Origin: Cornus controversa
Taxonomy: Eukaryota > Streptophyta > Magnoliopsida > Cornales > Cornaceae
Length of the DNA: 64,000 nucleotides
Direction: 5' to 3'
Assembly: GCA_026545225.1 (NCBI GenBank)
Contig: CM048847.1
Location: forward strand, 10,906,501 to 10,970,500
Shown here: positions 1-10,873 of the stretch, one piece after another
Layout: each line of letters begins with the position of its first letter
Numbering within the stretch: the first letter of the stretch is position 1
Position numbers and translations under genes: made by a program
The notes under the pieces: model-generated
The model's database searches: none
What the model saw: only the letters and a program-made list of their open reading frames with translations
What the model was told of the DNA's origin: nothing

Positions 1-402
1 AATTTCAAAATCCCATAAACCATTGATGTCCTTCAATCCAACACGTGGCTTAACCATTTCCCGTCGTCCATAGGTATTCAACCCCGGTTAAGCTCTGATC
101 ATCAATGGCCCTTAGGAGCGAGGGAAACGGGGGTGAATTCGTAATTTCACCTCAAGTTTTCACACCTAAGATCATCAATGGCCCTTGCAATTGATTTTCA
201 CCTTTGGCTCCATACGTATAAACCACTAAGTTCTGGACCTTAACTTTTTACACAAATTTAATTTGATTATGAAGCCTACACCATTAGATAGAGTTTTCAA
301 AAATACTCAAGTTCAAAAAAAACCACACTCAATTCCGATTTAAAACGAAGAAATTACATCGAAACGAAGTTTGGACAATTTTTGAACCTTGCTGTGAATT
401 GT

Positions 403-626
403 AATCTCGATCAATCGAGATTCATCTCGATTAATCGAGATTCTGACCCCATCAATCGAAGAAAACACTCTCTCGGTATCTTGGACCTGCATTATTTCGA
501 TTAATCGAAATTCGGACTTCGATTAATCGAAATAAAGTTTGAAAATTCATAAAATCTCGCAACCATTTCGATCAATCGAGATGGACATCTCGATTAATCA
601 AAATGGGCATTTCGATTAATCGAAAT
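403..626. repeat. Cluster of eight TCGATTAATCGA palindromes in LTR
   Basis: Copies lie at about 403-422, 424-442, 450-461 (partial), 494-511, 518-532, 565-582, 587-604 and 609-626. The consensus ATYTCGATTAATCGARAT is a perfect palindrome. Spacing is irregular (20-60 bp). The cluster sits 280-510 bp from the 3' end of the LTR on its sense strand. The young Tekay LTR has no such cluster at this place. Confidence 0.9.
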
Positions 627-1702
627 GCACTGCCCAGAAAATCCCAAACACCTATACAAGATCAAATTGAACCCAAATCTCAACCAAACCACCTTAGATC
701 ATTCATATCTCATATAAATCATCTACCATCGATATAAAATCATACTCATACATCAACCAATACATTTGAATCTCAAATCTTGCATAATCATAGAAAACTC
801 ATCCTAAGTTCACCATGCACATAAAATTCAAGTGAACCAAACCATCCTCAATTTTTTTCAAAGGTGATCTTCATTAACCCAACCATACAATCTAACTTAT
901 ACATTGAGATCCTATTACCATGATTCCAATATAAATCCATAACTCTAAACATTTATATCCACGAAATTAAGATACAAGAGACAAAAGAATACATTCATCC
1001 ATTTAAATTCTGAATCCATACATAATCCATGGAATTATACATAAAAGAAATCAAGTAGTCCTTCAAGCATACATTCATCAAGTCTCAAATGACGGAAATC
1101 ATTATACATATATTTTTCAAAAGTATCCTTTCTACAAGTGTGGCATTTGTATTTGGAATTCATAACCAAAAGAAGATACAAATGTAAATGCAACACTACA
1201 ACTATGGTCAACATGCCACAAGCCGGCATGGACATTCATCTACATCCCAAAAGATCAAAATCCAAAAAAAAGAACCCAACAAGGTCCATTGAGCAAATCA
1301 TGCTTCATCCTCCATCGGCGCCTTATCTGAAAAAGTTTATATAAATATGGGGTGAGCAACACTGCGGCTCAGTAGGAATGATCCACCCAACCCCACTCTA
1401 ACTTAGGCGGCCATGCATGGATGCATATAAAATTCCTACATGTCTACATGACAAGTATACATGCTTTTAACCCATAGACAAACACGTTTTTCAAATCATG
1501 CGTGATGCTTCACATCTCAATGCATTTACATACATACATATATATATATATATGTATATATATATCCAATTGAGCAAGCCACAATATATATATATATATA
1601 TATATATAACTCATGCCACATAAATTCGGAAATCACTTCAATGGGGACTAGCTTATCACTCCGTCCATAGTAAGGGTCTCTTCGGCACCCAAACTCTGCT
1701 TA

Positions 1703-1734
1703 CGCTTTATCGGGTTGCTAACCCGAAGGGAGCG
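1703..1734 (-). other. Conserved stem-loop in Tekay LTR
   Basis: Outer arms CGCT (1703-1706) and AGCG (1731-1734) enclose inner arms TCGGGTT (1710-1716) and AACCCGA (1720-1726) with a 3-nt loop. The young Tekay LTRs have the equivalent structure at 29514-29544 and 37207-37237 with a partly different outer stem, so pairing is kept although the bases differ. It may act in the LTR leader RNA; that is inference. Confidence 0.6.
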
Positions 1735-2871
1735 CCTCCTCTTGGCCAAGTTTTGGGTCTTTCACCCTAGGGACCATTCCCTCACCTTAATTCTCAATGT
1801 TGTCACACCCCAAATACTCGCTTTTCATATAGTGCATATAATCACATCAATGCACTTATTCCACACCATGAATGCATTTTTGTCAAATCAATGCATTTTC
1901 CTTTCCCTCAAGATTGTCACAATGCCATCACACTCATATCATGAAAATCATCATGCTTATGCATTTAACAAGGAAAATCATATCTTTCATGCACAAGTTT
2001 ATAAAAATTCATATTTTTCATGTTTTCACCAACGATCACATTTTTTTTTCATCAAGAACATTCATAGTCTCATTTGCACATACACAACATATATAAGTTC
2101 TAACTAACATGCTAGACATTTATCCATGCACAATCACATTGGTATACATATATACACATATACATAACCCTAAACTCAAGAAATCCCAATCTATCTCTCA
2201 TGTCACAAGTATGTGACCTATAAAATCAAAGTAAAGATGAGTCTAGCACCCCTACCACAAATTCCCAAGCTTTGAATTCAACTTTGAGAAATCCTAGCTT
2301 CCTCAACTTCACGAAATGAAGACTTCGATCGGTTCAAACCGATGCCCTTGATGTCCCCTACAAACTTTCTTTCTTCAAGATCTTCCAAATCACACCTTAA
2401 GGCCCTCAAACTCTAGAGAGAAGGGAGAGAGATGAAGTGGGATACGTAGAGAGAGAGAGGGATCTGTAAAATGAAATTTCTCAGACCTTTTTTTATATTT
2501 ATCTCAACCCTAGGGGCGCGAAATGACCATTTTACCCCCGGCCACTTAATGTACCTTCCCGAGCTCGGAATTAATTCCTGAAAATTCTGTTGGACTCGAA
2601 ATCACTTCCTTAACACTCTAAATATTTCATTTAGTCCATAGTCAAAAATAAAATTTTCTGAATTTCCCGGACCCACTTAAACTCATCCCGGGACCCCCGT
2701 TGACCAAAAAGTCAAACTTTTTCAAAGGTCTCCAAAACTTCCCAAAATCATATTCTAACCTTCTAAACATGTTCCCCGCATCCAAAACATGTTAAATATC
2801 ATTTAAAATGCATTTAAAGCAATAAATGCCAAAAATTGAAAAATCGGCCAAAATTGGGCACGGTCTCTACA

Positions 2872-4403
2872 TGAAGGGTCCAATTCATACTTTATTCGTG
2901 TGTGAGTGTGACTCAGAAAGTATATCAATTAAAAATTTCCACACTTCGTAATAGAACGAATTCCTTGCAGAATAGGGCTATCGAAAGGGGTATCGTACCT
3001 CAGGGATTATGGTCTGATGAGTTGGAATACGGAATTAATTCTAATTAAATTTATAAGAAAAGAATTCTGATTTTTAAACTAAAACAATTAAAAAGATAAA
3101 ATAAAATAAATCAAAGGTAAATAGATAATGAAGATAATAGCGGAGAAATCTAGGGTGTTTGACTTCACCACTAACTCCACAATCAATGGTCAATTGAATC
3201 AATTATGGGAGAATTACATCATGCATAAGTGGTGTCGGTGGCTACAAGCTCACCTTCATCCGTCAAGAAGATAACATATGATTAAGGCTAAGCCATGGAC
3301 TATCTTCGATTGGCATGGGCCATCTGCCTAACTACTCTAATCTAGGGTGCAGTATGATTCATCTTTTCTAGGCATAATCCATCAAATCTCTTAACAATAT
3401 ATTCAATGATTACCAATATGTAATAATCGCTCTCATGGTCACAGAAAACAAGAGAGATTGAGTTCAATAACAACAACTAAATATCTAAGATAAGATAAGA
3501 AATCATTGAGATTGAATTTACAAGACTTTTATTGCTCAATTCTATAATAAGAATCCTCTGAATTACACAATCTATGCATGTATATAAAGGTCCCCAATAA
3601 TTAAAACAATCAAACCATTGATGCTTTGTTAGGGCTACGTCAAAACCCTAGTGGATGAACTAGCCGCTCATGGTAGAAGAAGAAGCTTCAACTGTTGAGG
3701 AAGAAGACATCATCTTTTTGAATTACGCGTATGAATTTGTCCTCCAATGGCTCTGCAATATGTTTCTGTTCTCTTCTCAGCCCTCTCAGACTCTCCAAGC
3801 TCTCTCTGTTGTCTCCTCAACTCAGCCTCTCATTCTTCACTTTATCCCCCAAGAGAATACACCAAAGTACTAATCCAATTAGGAATAAATTAGGGTTTCC
3901 CGCAGCACTAATTAGGTAGATTTTTCCTGCTGACTTAGGCCCAACTTTTGACCCACTAGAAGTCCGATTTACAAAATTTTTGTTAAATACAAAAGTGTGC
4001 AGAATCAAATTTCATTCAACCCCAAATTAAAATAATGTCGATATGAGGCTCAGAAATAAGACTTCTGGTCTGTTTTTCAAAACGGGATTAAGACTGTATT
4101 ATGCGCAGATTTGGGCTTCAGGCCCGAAACCTTCTTAAGTAGCTGTAATTCTCTTGGACCTCTTCCTTGGGCTGATTTGAGTTAAAATAAATGGTTGAAT
4201 GATTCTCCTTAGTGTAGGCTTCATCTAACCATCTTAGATGTCTTCTTTAAAAGCCCAAAAGCTTGGTTTTAACTGAAATAATCCTTAAGGCCCTGGAAAT
4301 ACAGAAAACACTAAAACAAAGTAAAATGACAAAATAATCTATCACTAAGAGAATAAAATACATAAGTTAAGAGGCTAGAATGTGTAACATTCAACGCCTA
4401 TCA
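2872..4403 (-). mobile_element. Athila-like LTR, minus strand
   Basis: On the minus strand it starts at 4403 with TGATAGGCGTTGAATGTTAC, the family start also seen at 12833 (minus) and 59996 (plus). It shares long diverged stretches with both, including the segment ending in AAACCCTAATTT and the run matching 60010-60500. It ends at 2872 (TGAAGG read on the plus strand), where it directly abuts the Tekay LTR. No internal region is attached, so it is a solo LTR or a remnant. No target duplication could be recognised because the left side is replaced by the neighbouring LTR. Confidence 0.75.
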
Positions 4404-5365
4404 ATACTTCCTCAACATAGACACATGGAAGGTGTTGTGTACACTTGACAATTGTGGTGGCAATGCCAAGTGATAAGAAACCTCTCCTACCTGATCCAAA
4501 ATCTCAAATTGTCCGATGAATCATGGTGCTAGCTTACCACTACGATTGAACCTCATCAAATCTCTCCGTGGTGAGACCTTCAGAAAAACATGATCCCCCA
4601 CTTCAAATTCCAAAGGTCGTCGCCTCCTACCGACATAGCTTTTCTGATGACTCTGACCTTAGTCCAACAGACAGGTAACCTACACAGTCTACTATAGAAA
4701 GCCTCAAATGGAGCCATATCAATGCTATCTTGATATCTATTATTGTATGCAAACTCCACCAAAAAAAGGTGACCCTCCCAACTACCACGAAGATCAAGTA
4801 CACACGCCCGTAGCATATCCTCCAAAATTTGTATAGTACGCTCAAACTGACCATCTGTCTGAGGATGAAAAGCCGTACTAAAATGAAGGTCCGTATCAAG
4901 TGCTACCTAGAAACTCTGCCAAAATCGATATGTAAATTGCGGGTCTCTATTTGAAGCAATAGAATCTGGCACGTCATGAAGTCTAAGTATCTTCTCAATA
5001 TACAATGCACTGAGAGTATCCACATCATCATTCACTCTAATGGGAATAAACTAAGCTACCTTCGTTAATCTGTCAACGACTAACCAAATTGCGTCATGAC
5101 TCCTCCTTGACCATAGAAGTCCCATCACAAAGTCCATAGTGACATGCTCCCATTTTCACATAGACACAGGCAATGGCTGCAACAACCCTGCCGGTCTCTG
5201 ATGCTCGGCCTTCACTTGTTGACAAGTGAGGCACCTCGCCACAAACTGAGCTATATCCTTTTTCATACCCTTCCTCCAATACTATCAGCGTAGGTTATGG
5301 TACATCTTGGTACCATCTGTATGTACTGCTAGCCTCGAGTTGTGAAACTCTCTCAGAATCTCATT
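4404..5365 (-). mobile_element. Tekay-type pol fragment (integrase to C-terminus), minus strand
   Basis: Minus-strand translation gives recognisable integrase pieces such as [19 protein letters not shown] and MAPFEAF, close to the integrase of the element at 28-38 kb. [12 protein letters not shown]-like zinc-binding segment is encoded near 5200-5240. The fragment corresponds to roughly 34.76-35.8 kb of that element, from just before the zinc-binding domain to the region before the chromodomain. The coding sequence is broken in several places and is a fossil. It stops exactly where the Athila-like LTR begins. Confidence 0.85.
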
Positions 5366-5399
5366 ATTTGAATTTGAAAATGTAAAGATGAAAAATTGG

Positions 5400-5984
5400 C
5401 ACTTTGAATAAAGCGTGTTTTGAAAATCTTAAAAGGAATTTTAAATTTTGAAGGTTGAAATGTATTTTAAGTTTGGAGATGTAAAACTCAACAATTTAAA
5501 TGAAGTGTATTTTTGAGGAATTTAAAGAGCATTTAAAGTTAAAAATGTAAAGATGAAAAATCAATACTTTGAATAAAGTGTGTTTTAGAAATTGTATTTG
5601 AAATTTTTAGGATTGAAAATGATATTGAAGAAGTCACTTTTTGAATTGCAAATTGCAGAGTGAAAATAACCACTTAAATAAAGTGAGTTTTGAATTGAAA
5701 ATTGGAGAGTAAAAAGTGGATTTTGAAGTGGAAATTGGATAGTGAAAATAACGACTTGAATAAAGTGAGTTTTGAATTAAAAATTAGATAGTGAAAATTT
5801 AAATGAGGAAAATAGAAATAAAGTATCAAAATTAGAAAATAACATCTTAAAAATTGAGTGTTTGAAATGGAAAATAAAATCTTAAGAATTGAAATGAAAA
5901 ATAATAGTTGACACATAAATAAAGTGTCAAAAATTAAAATGAAAAATAACATGTAGCAAAGTTGACACTTAAACAAAGTGTCAA
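5400..5984. repeat. Array of CACTT-AATA-AAGTG hairpins
   Basis: At least six short perfect or near-perfect stem-loops recur at about 60-90 bp spacing: near 5400-5417, ACTTT/AAAGT 5566-5579, CACTT/AAGTG 5671-5685, ACTT/AAGT 5754-5766, TTGACAC/GTGTCAA 5908-5930 and TTGACACTT/AAGTGTCAA 5962-5984 (9 bp, 5-nt loop). The loop is always a short A/T string close to GAATA or AAATA. Confidence 0.75.
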
Positions 5985-6399
5985 AAACTAAAATGGAAAA
6001 TAACATGTAGGGAAGTTGACAAAGCATCAAACATTTAAAAGAAAAAAACATAGCAATTTGAACACACAAGAAAATAAAGTGACAATTAAGAATGTAAAAA
6101 TGGGCACTTAAAAATGGCATGAAAATTAATGAAAGATGGATTGGGGGCCCATACCTCTTTTGAAGCAAGTAGTTTAAAAAGTGATTTTAAAATCCATTTA
6201 TTTCTAAAGAAACATCACAAAAAACTTGAAGCATTCTTTAGTGTGGGGTTAGTGAAAATAAAAATGACATGCCTTAAGAAAGATGTATGCAATGCATAAT
6301 GGAGTGATTGTGTGAGATTCTTGTACACAAAGTGTAAGAGGAAGGTTTGAACTCTCACTAATATTTTTTATGCTGAGGATATTTTTTAGTTTCTTTCCC

Positions 6400-6680
6400 C
6401 AATCGAGGGACAACTAGAGCCTTACTTTGTGTGGTTGGGCCTACCCCCCTCATGTTGGCACCAAATGTCTACCATGTAATTCTCATGGGGGGGTGTGCGC
6501 TCATCCCTTAACTTCACCATAGTAGGGATGTTCGAATCATATCTCATCCAATCAAAGGGAAAGTAGAGCCTTACTTTGGGTGGTCTGGCCTATTTTCCCC
6601 TTGTATTGCCACCAAATGTCCACCATGTGATCTGCATAAGAGGGCGTGCACTCATCCCCTAAATTCCCCGTAGTGGGGGT
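6400..6680. repeat. ~149-bp tandem duplication
   Basis: Two diverged copies start at 6400 and 6549. Both contain AGAGCCTTACTTTG, CACCAAATGTC and a CACTCATCCC-type stretch. No coding potential is seen. Confidence 0.8.
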
Positions 6681-7272
6681 GTGTGGAACATGTATAATAG
6701 AGATAATCACCTCATGACTATTTTAGTATCAATGAGTTCCAAATCAAGCCCATATACCTTGAGCACAGAGGTGGGAGGAAGGATAGGGGGATGAAAGATA
6801 TATGTAAGGGAATATGAATAAGGAAGATGAATTTCAAAGAGAACGTAAATATATATATATACACACACACAGATATCATATATAAGGTCATTCAATACCA
6901 ATCTTCTAGGAGACTTGAAGTATTGGTAGTGAACTTCAGACCTTGTAGTATAAATAAAGTATGCAATGTAAATAAATGCAAAGACTTGTAAATAAAGTAT
7001 AAAGACTTGAAATGTAAAGACATGGAAATGAAAATGCACAATGAATAAATATAAACTAAAGAATGAACATGAAAATGTAAAGTAAAGATAATATTAACAT
7101 TTCACCAAAGTAACCTTCTGATAGATCTTCATGGCAAGAAACCTTGAAGGTCAAAGGTTGAAGGAGATGGAGGTTATGTGTATATATATATATAAAGAGA
7201 GAGAGAGAGAGAGAGAATCTAAGCATAGGAAGTTTAGTGAGAGAAAGGTGTGCTTGAAATGGTGGAGGAGGG

Positions 7273-7286
7273 GGCTATTTATAGCC
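7273..7286 (-). promoter_or_regulatory. TATA box, minus strand (GGCTATAAATAGCC)
   Basis: A textbook plant TATA sequence, nearly palindromic, followed on the minus strand by a C/T-rich stretch. It probably drove transcription of the LTR-like block to the left. No gene lies there. Confidence 0.5.
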
Positions 7287-8529
7287 AAATGTGGGGAGGT
7301 CTTGGTTGATTTAAACCCTTTGACGAGGTTGAGTGAATGTTTAGAGACTATGACCAATTTTGGTCGGTTTACATTTTTTGAATCATAATTGACATAAATG
7401 CATTTTGAATGATGTCAAGTATATTCTAAGTATGAAAAACATGTTTGGAAAGTGGAATAGAGTTTTTGGGAGGTTTCTGGAACATTTGGTGAAGTTTGAC
7501 TTTTTAGTCAAACAGGGGTTCGGGATGCGGTCCGAGTGAGCTCGGGAATCCAAAAAAAATTTTTAAATAATTATTTTTAGTTTAAGACCAAATTAAATAT
7601 TTAGATAGTTAAGAAAGTAATTTTTAAGGTCGTAGAAACATTCGAAATCAAAAACGGAGGTCAGGAGGGTACATTAAGTTGCTAGGGGTGTTTTAGTGCT
7701 TTGCCACCCCAGATATTATAAATATCTACGCTTAGGAGATCTCAGCCATTTCTCATGTCACTTTCTCTCCCTAATTTCTTCTAACTTCATCCCTCCACCT
7801 TCTCTCTACATTTCAGAGTGTCTTGGCTTGGATTTGAGATTCGCTGAAGAAAGACAACACGTAAAGGGCGACTAGGGCTTCGGTTTGAACCGAACAATCT
7901 GGCATTTTGGCAAGGTAGACCTTGGTGGAATTATTGAATATTGCTTGGAAAGCCTTCAAAATTGAGGTAGGGGTTCTCCTTCTCTCTTATTTGTCGATGA
8001 TAGGGTTTTGGGTGAAATGGTGAGGTGTAGGTTGAGTTTTACACAGATGAGAGTAATGAGAGGGGTGGGATTTGATACTTCTACTTCCCTTATGTTCTTC
8101 CTATGAAATATTAATATACCATGTGATATGTATAACATGAGGGGCTAGTGTGTGAAATGTGTGAAGTTGAGAGCATAAATACCTATATGCTAATTTTGTG
8201 TGCATATGTGATTATGTTCAACAATGAACATGTATGTAATTATGTATTGATGATGTAGTGTGAAATTCATGTTAATTATATGTATTAAGTGTATGCATTT
8301 GGTGGAGCATGAACAATATCTGTTAAATTGAAGAATTGTAAGCATATGTGAATAATATGCAAGTTTTGACATATATGTGATTATATGTGTTTATGTGATG
8401 ATAAATGCATGTTATGTACCTTTAGAACTAGCTTGTGCATTTAAGAAGCATGAAAATGACATACTAGACATATTATATTTGAAATGCATATATAGGGTTC
8501 TTATGAGGAAATGGGGAAAATGAATCGTG

Positions 8530-8795
8530 CATGGAATATCAAAGTTGTCCAACCATGTTGTGTAAGTGGCCTTATTGCCCAATGAGGTTTAACTATCAGA
8601 GTGGTCAAATCATACCAAGGCTAAGACCTAGAACTGGATTATATCCATATGTGGTGACTATCGAAGTTGTCCAATCACCTTGAGGCAAACTAAAATATTG
8701 TCATTGAAGTATGACATTGTCAAAGTTGTCCACGTCATACGAACATATCAAAAGTGTCTATGGTCACATGATCTGTCAAAGCGGTCCAAATCATG
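8530..8795 (+). repeat. Array of stem-loops with conserved TCAAAGTTGTCCA loop
   Basis: Six hairpins share a loop close to TATCAAAGTTGTCCA but use different stems: CATGG/CCATG (8530-8557), a weaker GGTTTAA/TCATACC (8586-8616), GGTGA/TCACC (8653-8679), GTATGAC/GTCATAC (8709-8740, 7 bp perfect), CATA/TATG (8744-8762) and CATGAT/ATCATG (8767-8795, 6 bp perfect). Loop length is 14-18 nt. The same loop recurs in the LTR at 46585-48797. Confidence 0.85.
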
Positions 8796-9632
8796 TTGGG
8801 ATATTGGATGAGATCCAAGAGAGAGAGAAATTATATCTTTATGCTTATGTGATCATATGTTGAGCATGATGTATGTTTAATGCATTCTTCTAAATATGCA
8901 TTGCTTGAATGAATATATGAATGTTGAAAGTGACATGTAGTGTAATAACATACATTCCGGTAGGTTGGTGTTGAGTCGACACCTAAGTGGGTTGGGGTAT
9001 TCCTACTAAGCCGTTGAGTTGCTCACCCCTTTTTTCCCAAACTATTTATAGATAAGGCTCCCATGACGAACGGGACTTGAGAGGCTTAAGTGGAGTTTTG
9101 TAGCATTTTTTCTTTATGCTTTGGATATCATAGATTTTCCTATCCATGCTGGCATGTATCATGTTAAAATGTATTTTCTAGTCATTTATGAATTCTTAAT
9201 GCTTTTGGACTATGCATGTAATTCAAACTATGACTATAAACTTGTTAAGACATTCTTATAAAATGTATGGATGGGGAATGTAAATGAATCGTGATGTATG
9301 AACTGGTGGGATTGTAAATCTCTTAATGATGATGCATTGTATAGATTATTCTAAGGTTTTTAGAAGGTGATGGATATATAATGGGAGGACACATGTCCAA
9401 AGTGTCCAATTTAGATTCATAGATGATATATATGGATTTTTACTTTTTTTAATGGATTTTAATCATACTTTGGAGTGGATTATGATTGTGTATCATTTTT
9501 ATATGATTTTGGATATGAAAAACACAAGTTATAGGCTTTTATCACTTTTGGTTACCTAGGCTCTGTAGTAGCCGGCCAAAAGTGTGAGATCGAGAACATT
9601 AAAAATCTAGGAACTTATTTCGGATGGTTGAA

Positions 9633-9775
9633 AGAGGGATTCAGTCGACTAAAAGCATCACTTCAGTCAACCGAAGCCACTCTCCAACCTACCAACAAAA
9701 CTGGCTTCCTGAAGGTCAGCTGAACCCAGGTTTTAGCCAACTAAAGGGTAGTGTCAGCCGACCAAAACTGCCCTG
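9633..9775. repeat. Cluster of degenerate GTCGAC-type words in LTR
   Basis: Words such as CAGTCGACTAAAAG, CAGTCAACCGAAG, GTCAGCTGAACC, TTTTAGCCAACTAAAG and GTCAGCCGACCAAAAC follow one another within 145 bp, 220-360 bp from the LTR end. They are variants of a palindrome close to TTTTAGTCGACTAAAA. The solo LTR at 46585 has a related cluster. Confidence 0.7.
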
Positions 9776-9992
9776 GGATGAAATTTTGTGATTTTTGTGA
9801 TACGAGTGAGCATGCATAGGTTTATAGACTAGTGTGGGGCCCATTTAGGTGAATGATGATGAGTATACGCAACCATTAGTGCATATATAGAGTTATGCTT
9901 CTATGGTATTTTGAATGGTTGATGAAGTTCATTGAGATTTAATGGATGAAGTTCATCTTTCATTTTCGGGAGTCGAAAATTAGGGCGTGACA

Positions 9993-10873
9993 ACTTGGTA
10001 TTAAAATACAATATCAAGATGAGATTGGTGTTGAAGTAGTTCATGTGGTTGAGTGAATGGGTCCACACTCAAAATTTGGGGTTAGACCGGGAGAGTCTTG
10101 GTGGACTCGGATTTCGAGGCTTGACAAAATGTGAGCTCTAGAATGGAAAAAGAAAAATAACCATAATGGTCTTGTATATAATATGTAATGGAATCTTATA
10201 GCTCTCTTTCAATCTCATCATTTCATTTTTGTAAGAATAAATGTGAGCCAATAGATGTGATAGAGTTGAGTTGAGTGATAAAACTTGTATTGGATTAATG
10301 TGGACTGTCGAATCAAAATATGGTGAGAAACGGTTCAATCCCGAGCAAATCCTAGCCCTCCAAAGTGGGTTTTGAGGTTGGATGAACAAGAACCATTGAA
10401 TCAAAATAATCTAGGCCATCCATGAGAAGTAAAAAATTTCTCGTATAGGCCTACAGAAATTTCTATATGCCTGTCGGCAAAAATTAGTGGCAGCCAATCA
10501 TTGACTCTGATAACATTCTCTGGTCAAAAATACCCTTTTTGTGAATTTTTGGAGATTCTCTCATTCATGATGTAATTATATTGATGCAATTGAATAAAAT
10601 GATGTCATTTTATCCAAAAATAAAATTTCATATCTTTCCTGGACGGTGTGTGTAGCGAAAAGATCGTTTTGCCCCTAAACTAGGGTTTTGGTCAGAAGAA
10701 TCTCTAGACTGGAAATGCATTGATATTATAGTGTCCTAGAGTTTTTGCACCCTATAATCACGATGGTTAGGTTTATTCATTGATTTGATGAATGATTTGC
10801 TGGTCAAATTTTTGGGTTTACCAGTTTGACCCTGATTTAGGGTTTTGGTCAACAGAATGTCTAGATCAAAAAT
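9993..10873 (+). mobile_element. Non-coding interior of the Tekay-like element
   Basis: This follows the primer site of the LTR ending at 9992. I see no gag or pol similarity in any frame. It contains an 8-bp hairpin (AAATTTCT 10434-10441 / AGAAATTT 10455-10462) around an AGGCCT core, and the first copy of the ~156-bp tandem repeat. It is cut at 10873 by a chromovirus. The element may be a derivative without coding capacity. Confidence 0.5.
10704..10868 (+). repeat. ~156-bp tandem repeat, left copy
   Basis: Matches two further copies at 20384-20700 on the far side of the chromovirus insertion. Each unit holds an inverted repeat GGTCAAA...TTTGACC separated by about 14 nt. Confidence 0.8.

Larger units (their letters stand above)
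1..2871 (-). mobile_element. Tekay/Del-type Gypsy 5' LTR with start of leader, minus strand
   Basis: Read on the minus strand, the block begins at 2871 with TGTAGAGACCGTGCCC, the same start as the complete-length Tekay element at 28377. It keeps the landmarks of that LTR in order: the TTGACCAAAAAGTCAA area near 2700, the IR around 2328-2343, the large stem-loop at 1703-1734 and the TACTGAGCC/GCTCACCCC block near 1350-1390. At the far end (about 1-99) lie an initiator-Met-tRNA primer site (TCAGAGCTTAACCGG on the minus strand) and a leader that matches 31110-31200, so this is a 5' LTR and the element body lies left of the window. It is clearly older than the 28 kb copy. The primer-site junction looks rearranged and carries a 17-bp direct repeat (97-113 and 170-186). 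Confidence 0.85.
5366..7338 (-). other. Unclassified LTR-like non-coding block
   Basis: No coding sequence is visible. The block holds an A-rich hairpin array (5400-5984), two copies of a ~149-bp repeat (6400-6680), a (GA)n tract (about 7196-7216) and, on the minus strand, a good TATA sequence at 7273-7286 followed by a pyrimidine-rich leader. That order is what an LTR promoter read leftward would look like. No second copy lies in the window, so its ends and family stay open. Confidence 0.4.
7339..9992 (+). mobile_element. Diverged Tekay-like 5' LTR, plus strand
   Basis: It starts TGTTTAGAGACTATGACC at 7339 and ends GGGCGTGACA at 9992, followed by a recognisable but worn initiator-Met primer site at 9996-10007. 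Landmarks shared with the 28 kb Tekay LTR are the AGTTTGACTTTTTAGTCAAAC stretch near 7494-7514, TTCGGTTTGAACCGAA at 7879-7894, GAGGTAGGGGTTC near 7962 and TTCCTACTAAGCC...TTGCTCACCCC near 9000. Overall identity is low, so this is another subfamily and old. No matching 3' LTR is found in the window. Confidence 0.8.

Noticed and set aside
403-626. CRISPR-like array from regularly recurring palindromes
   Set aside because: Spacing is irregular, repeats vary, no cas genes, and the sequence is a plant LTR.
1715-2107. 130-residue open frame inside the leftmost LTR
   Set aside because: It is low-complexity His/Phe/Ser-rich and lies on the antisense strand of an LTR; the same place in other copies is not coding.
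5674-6168. 164-residue hydrophobic open frame on the minus strand
   Set aside because: It is the translation of the CACTT/AAGTG hairpin array; the repeats FSLSNFHF and similar come from the tandem DNA, not from a membrane protein.
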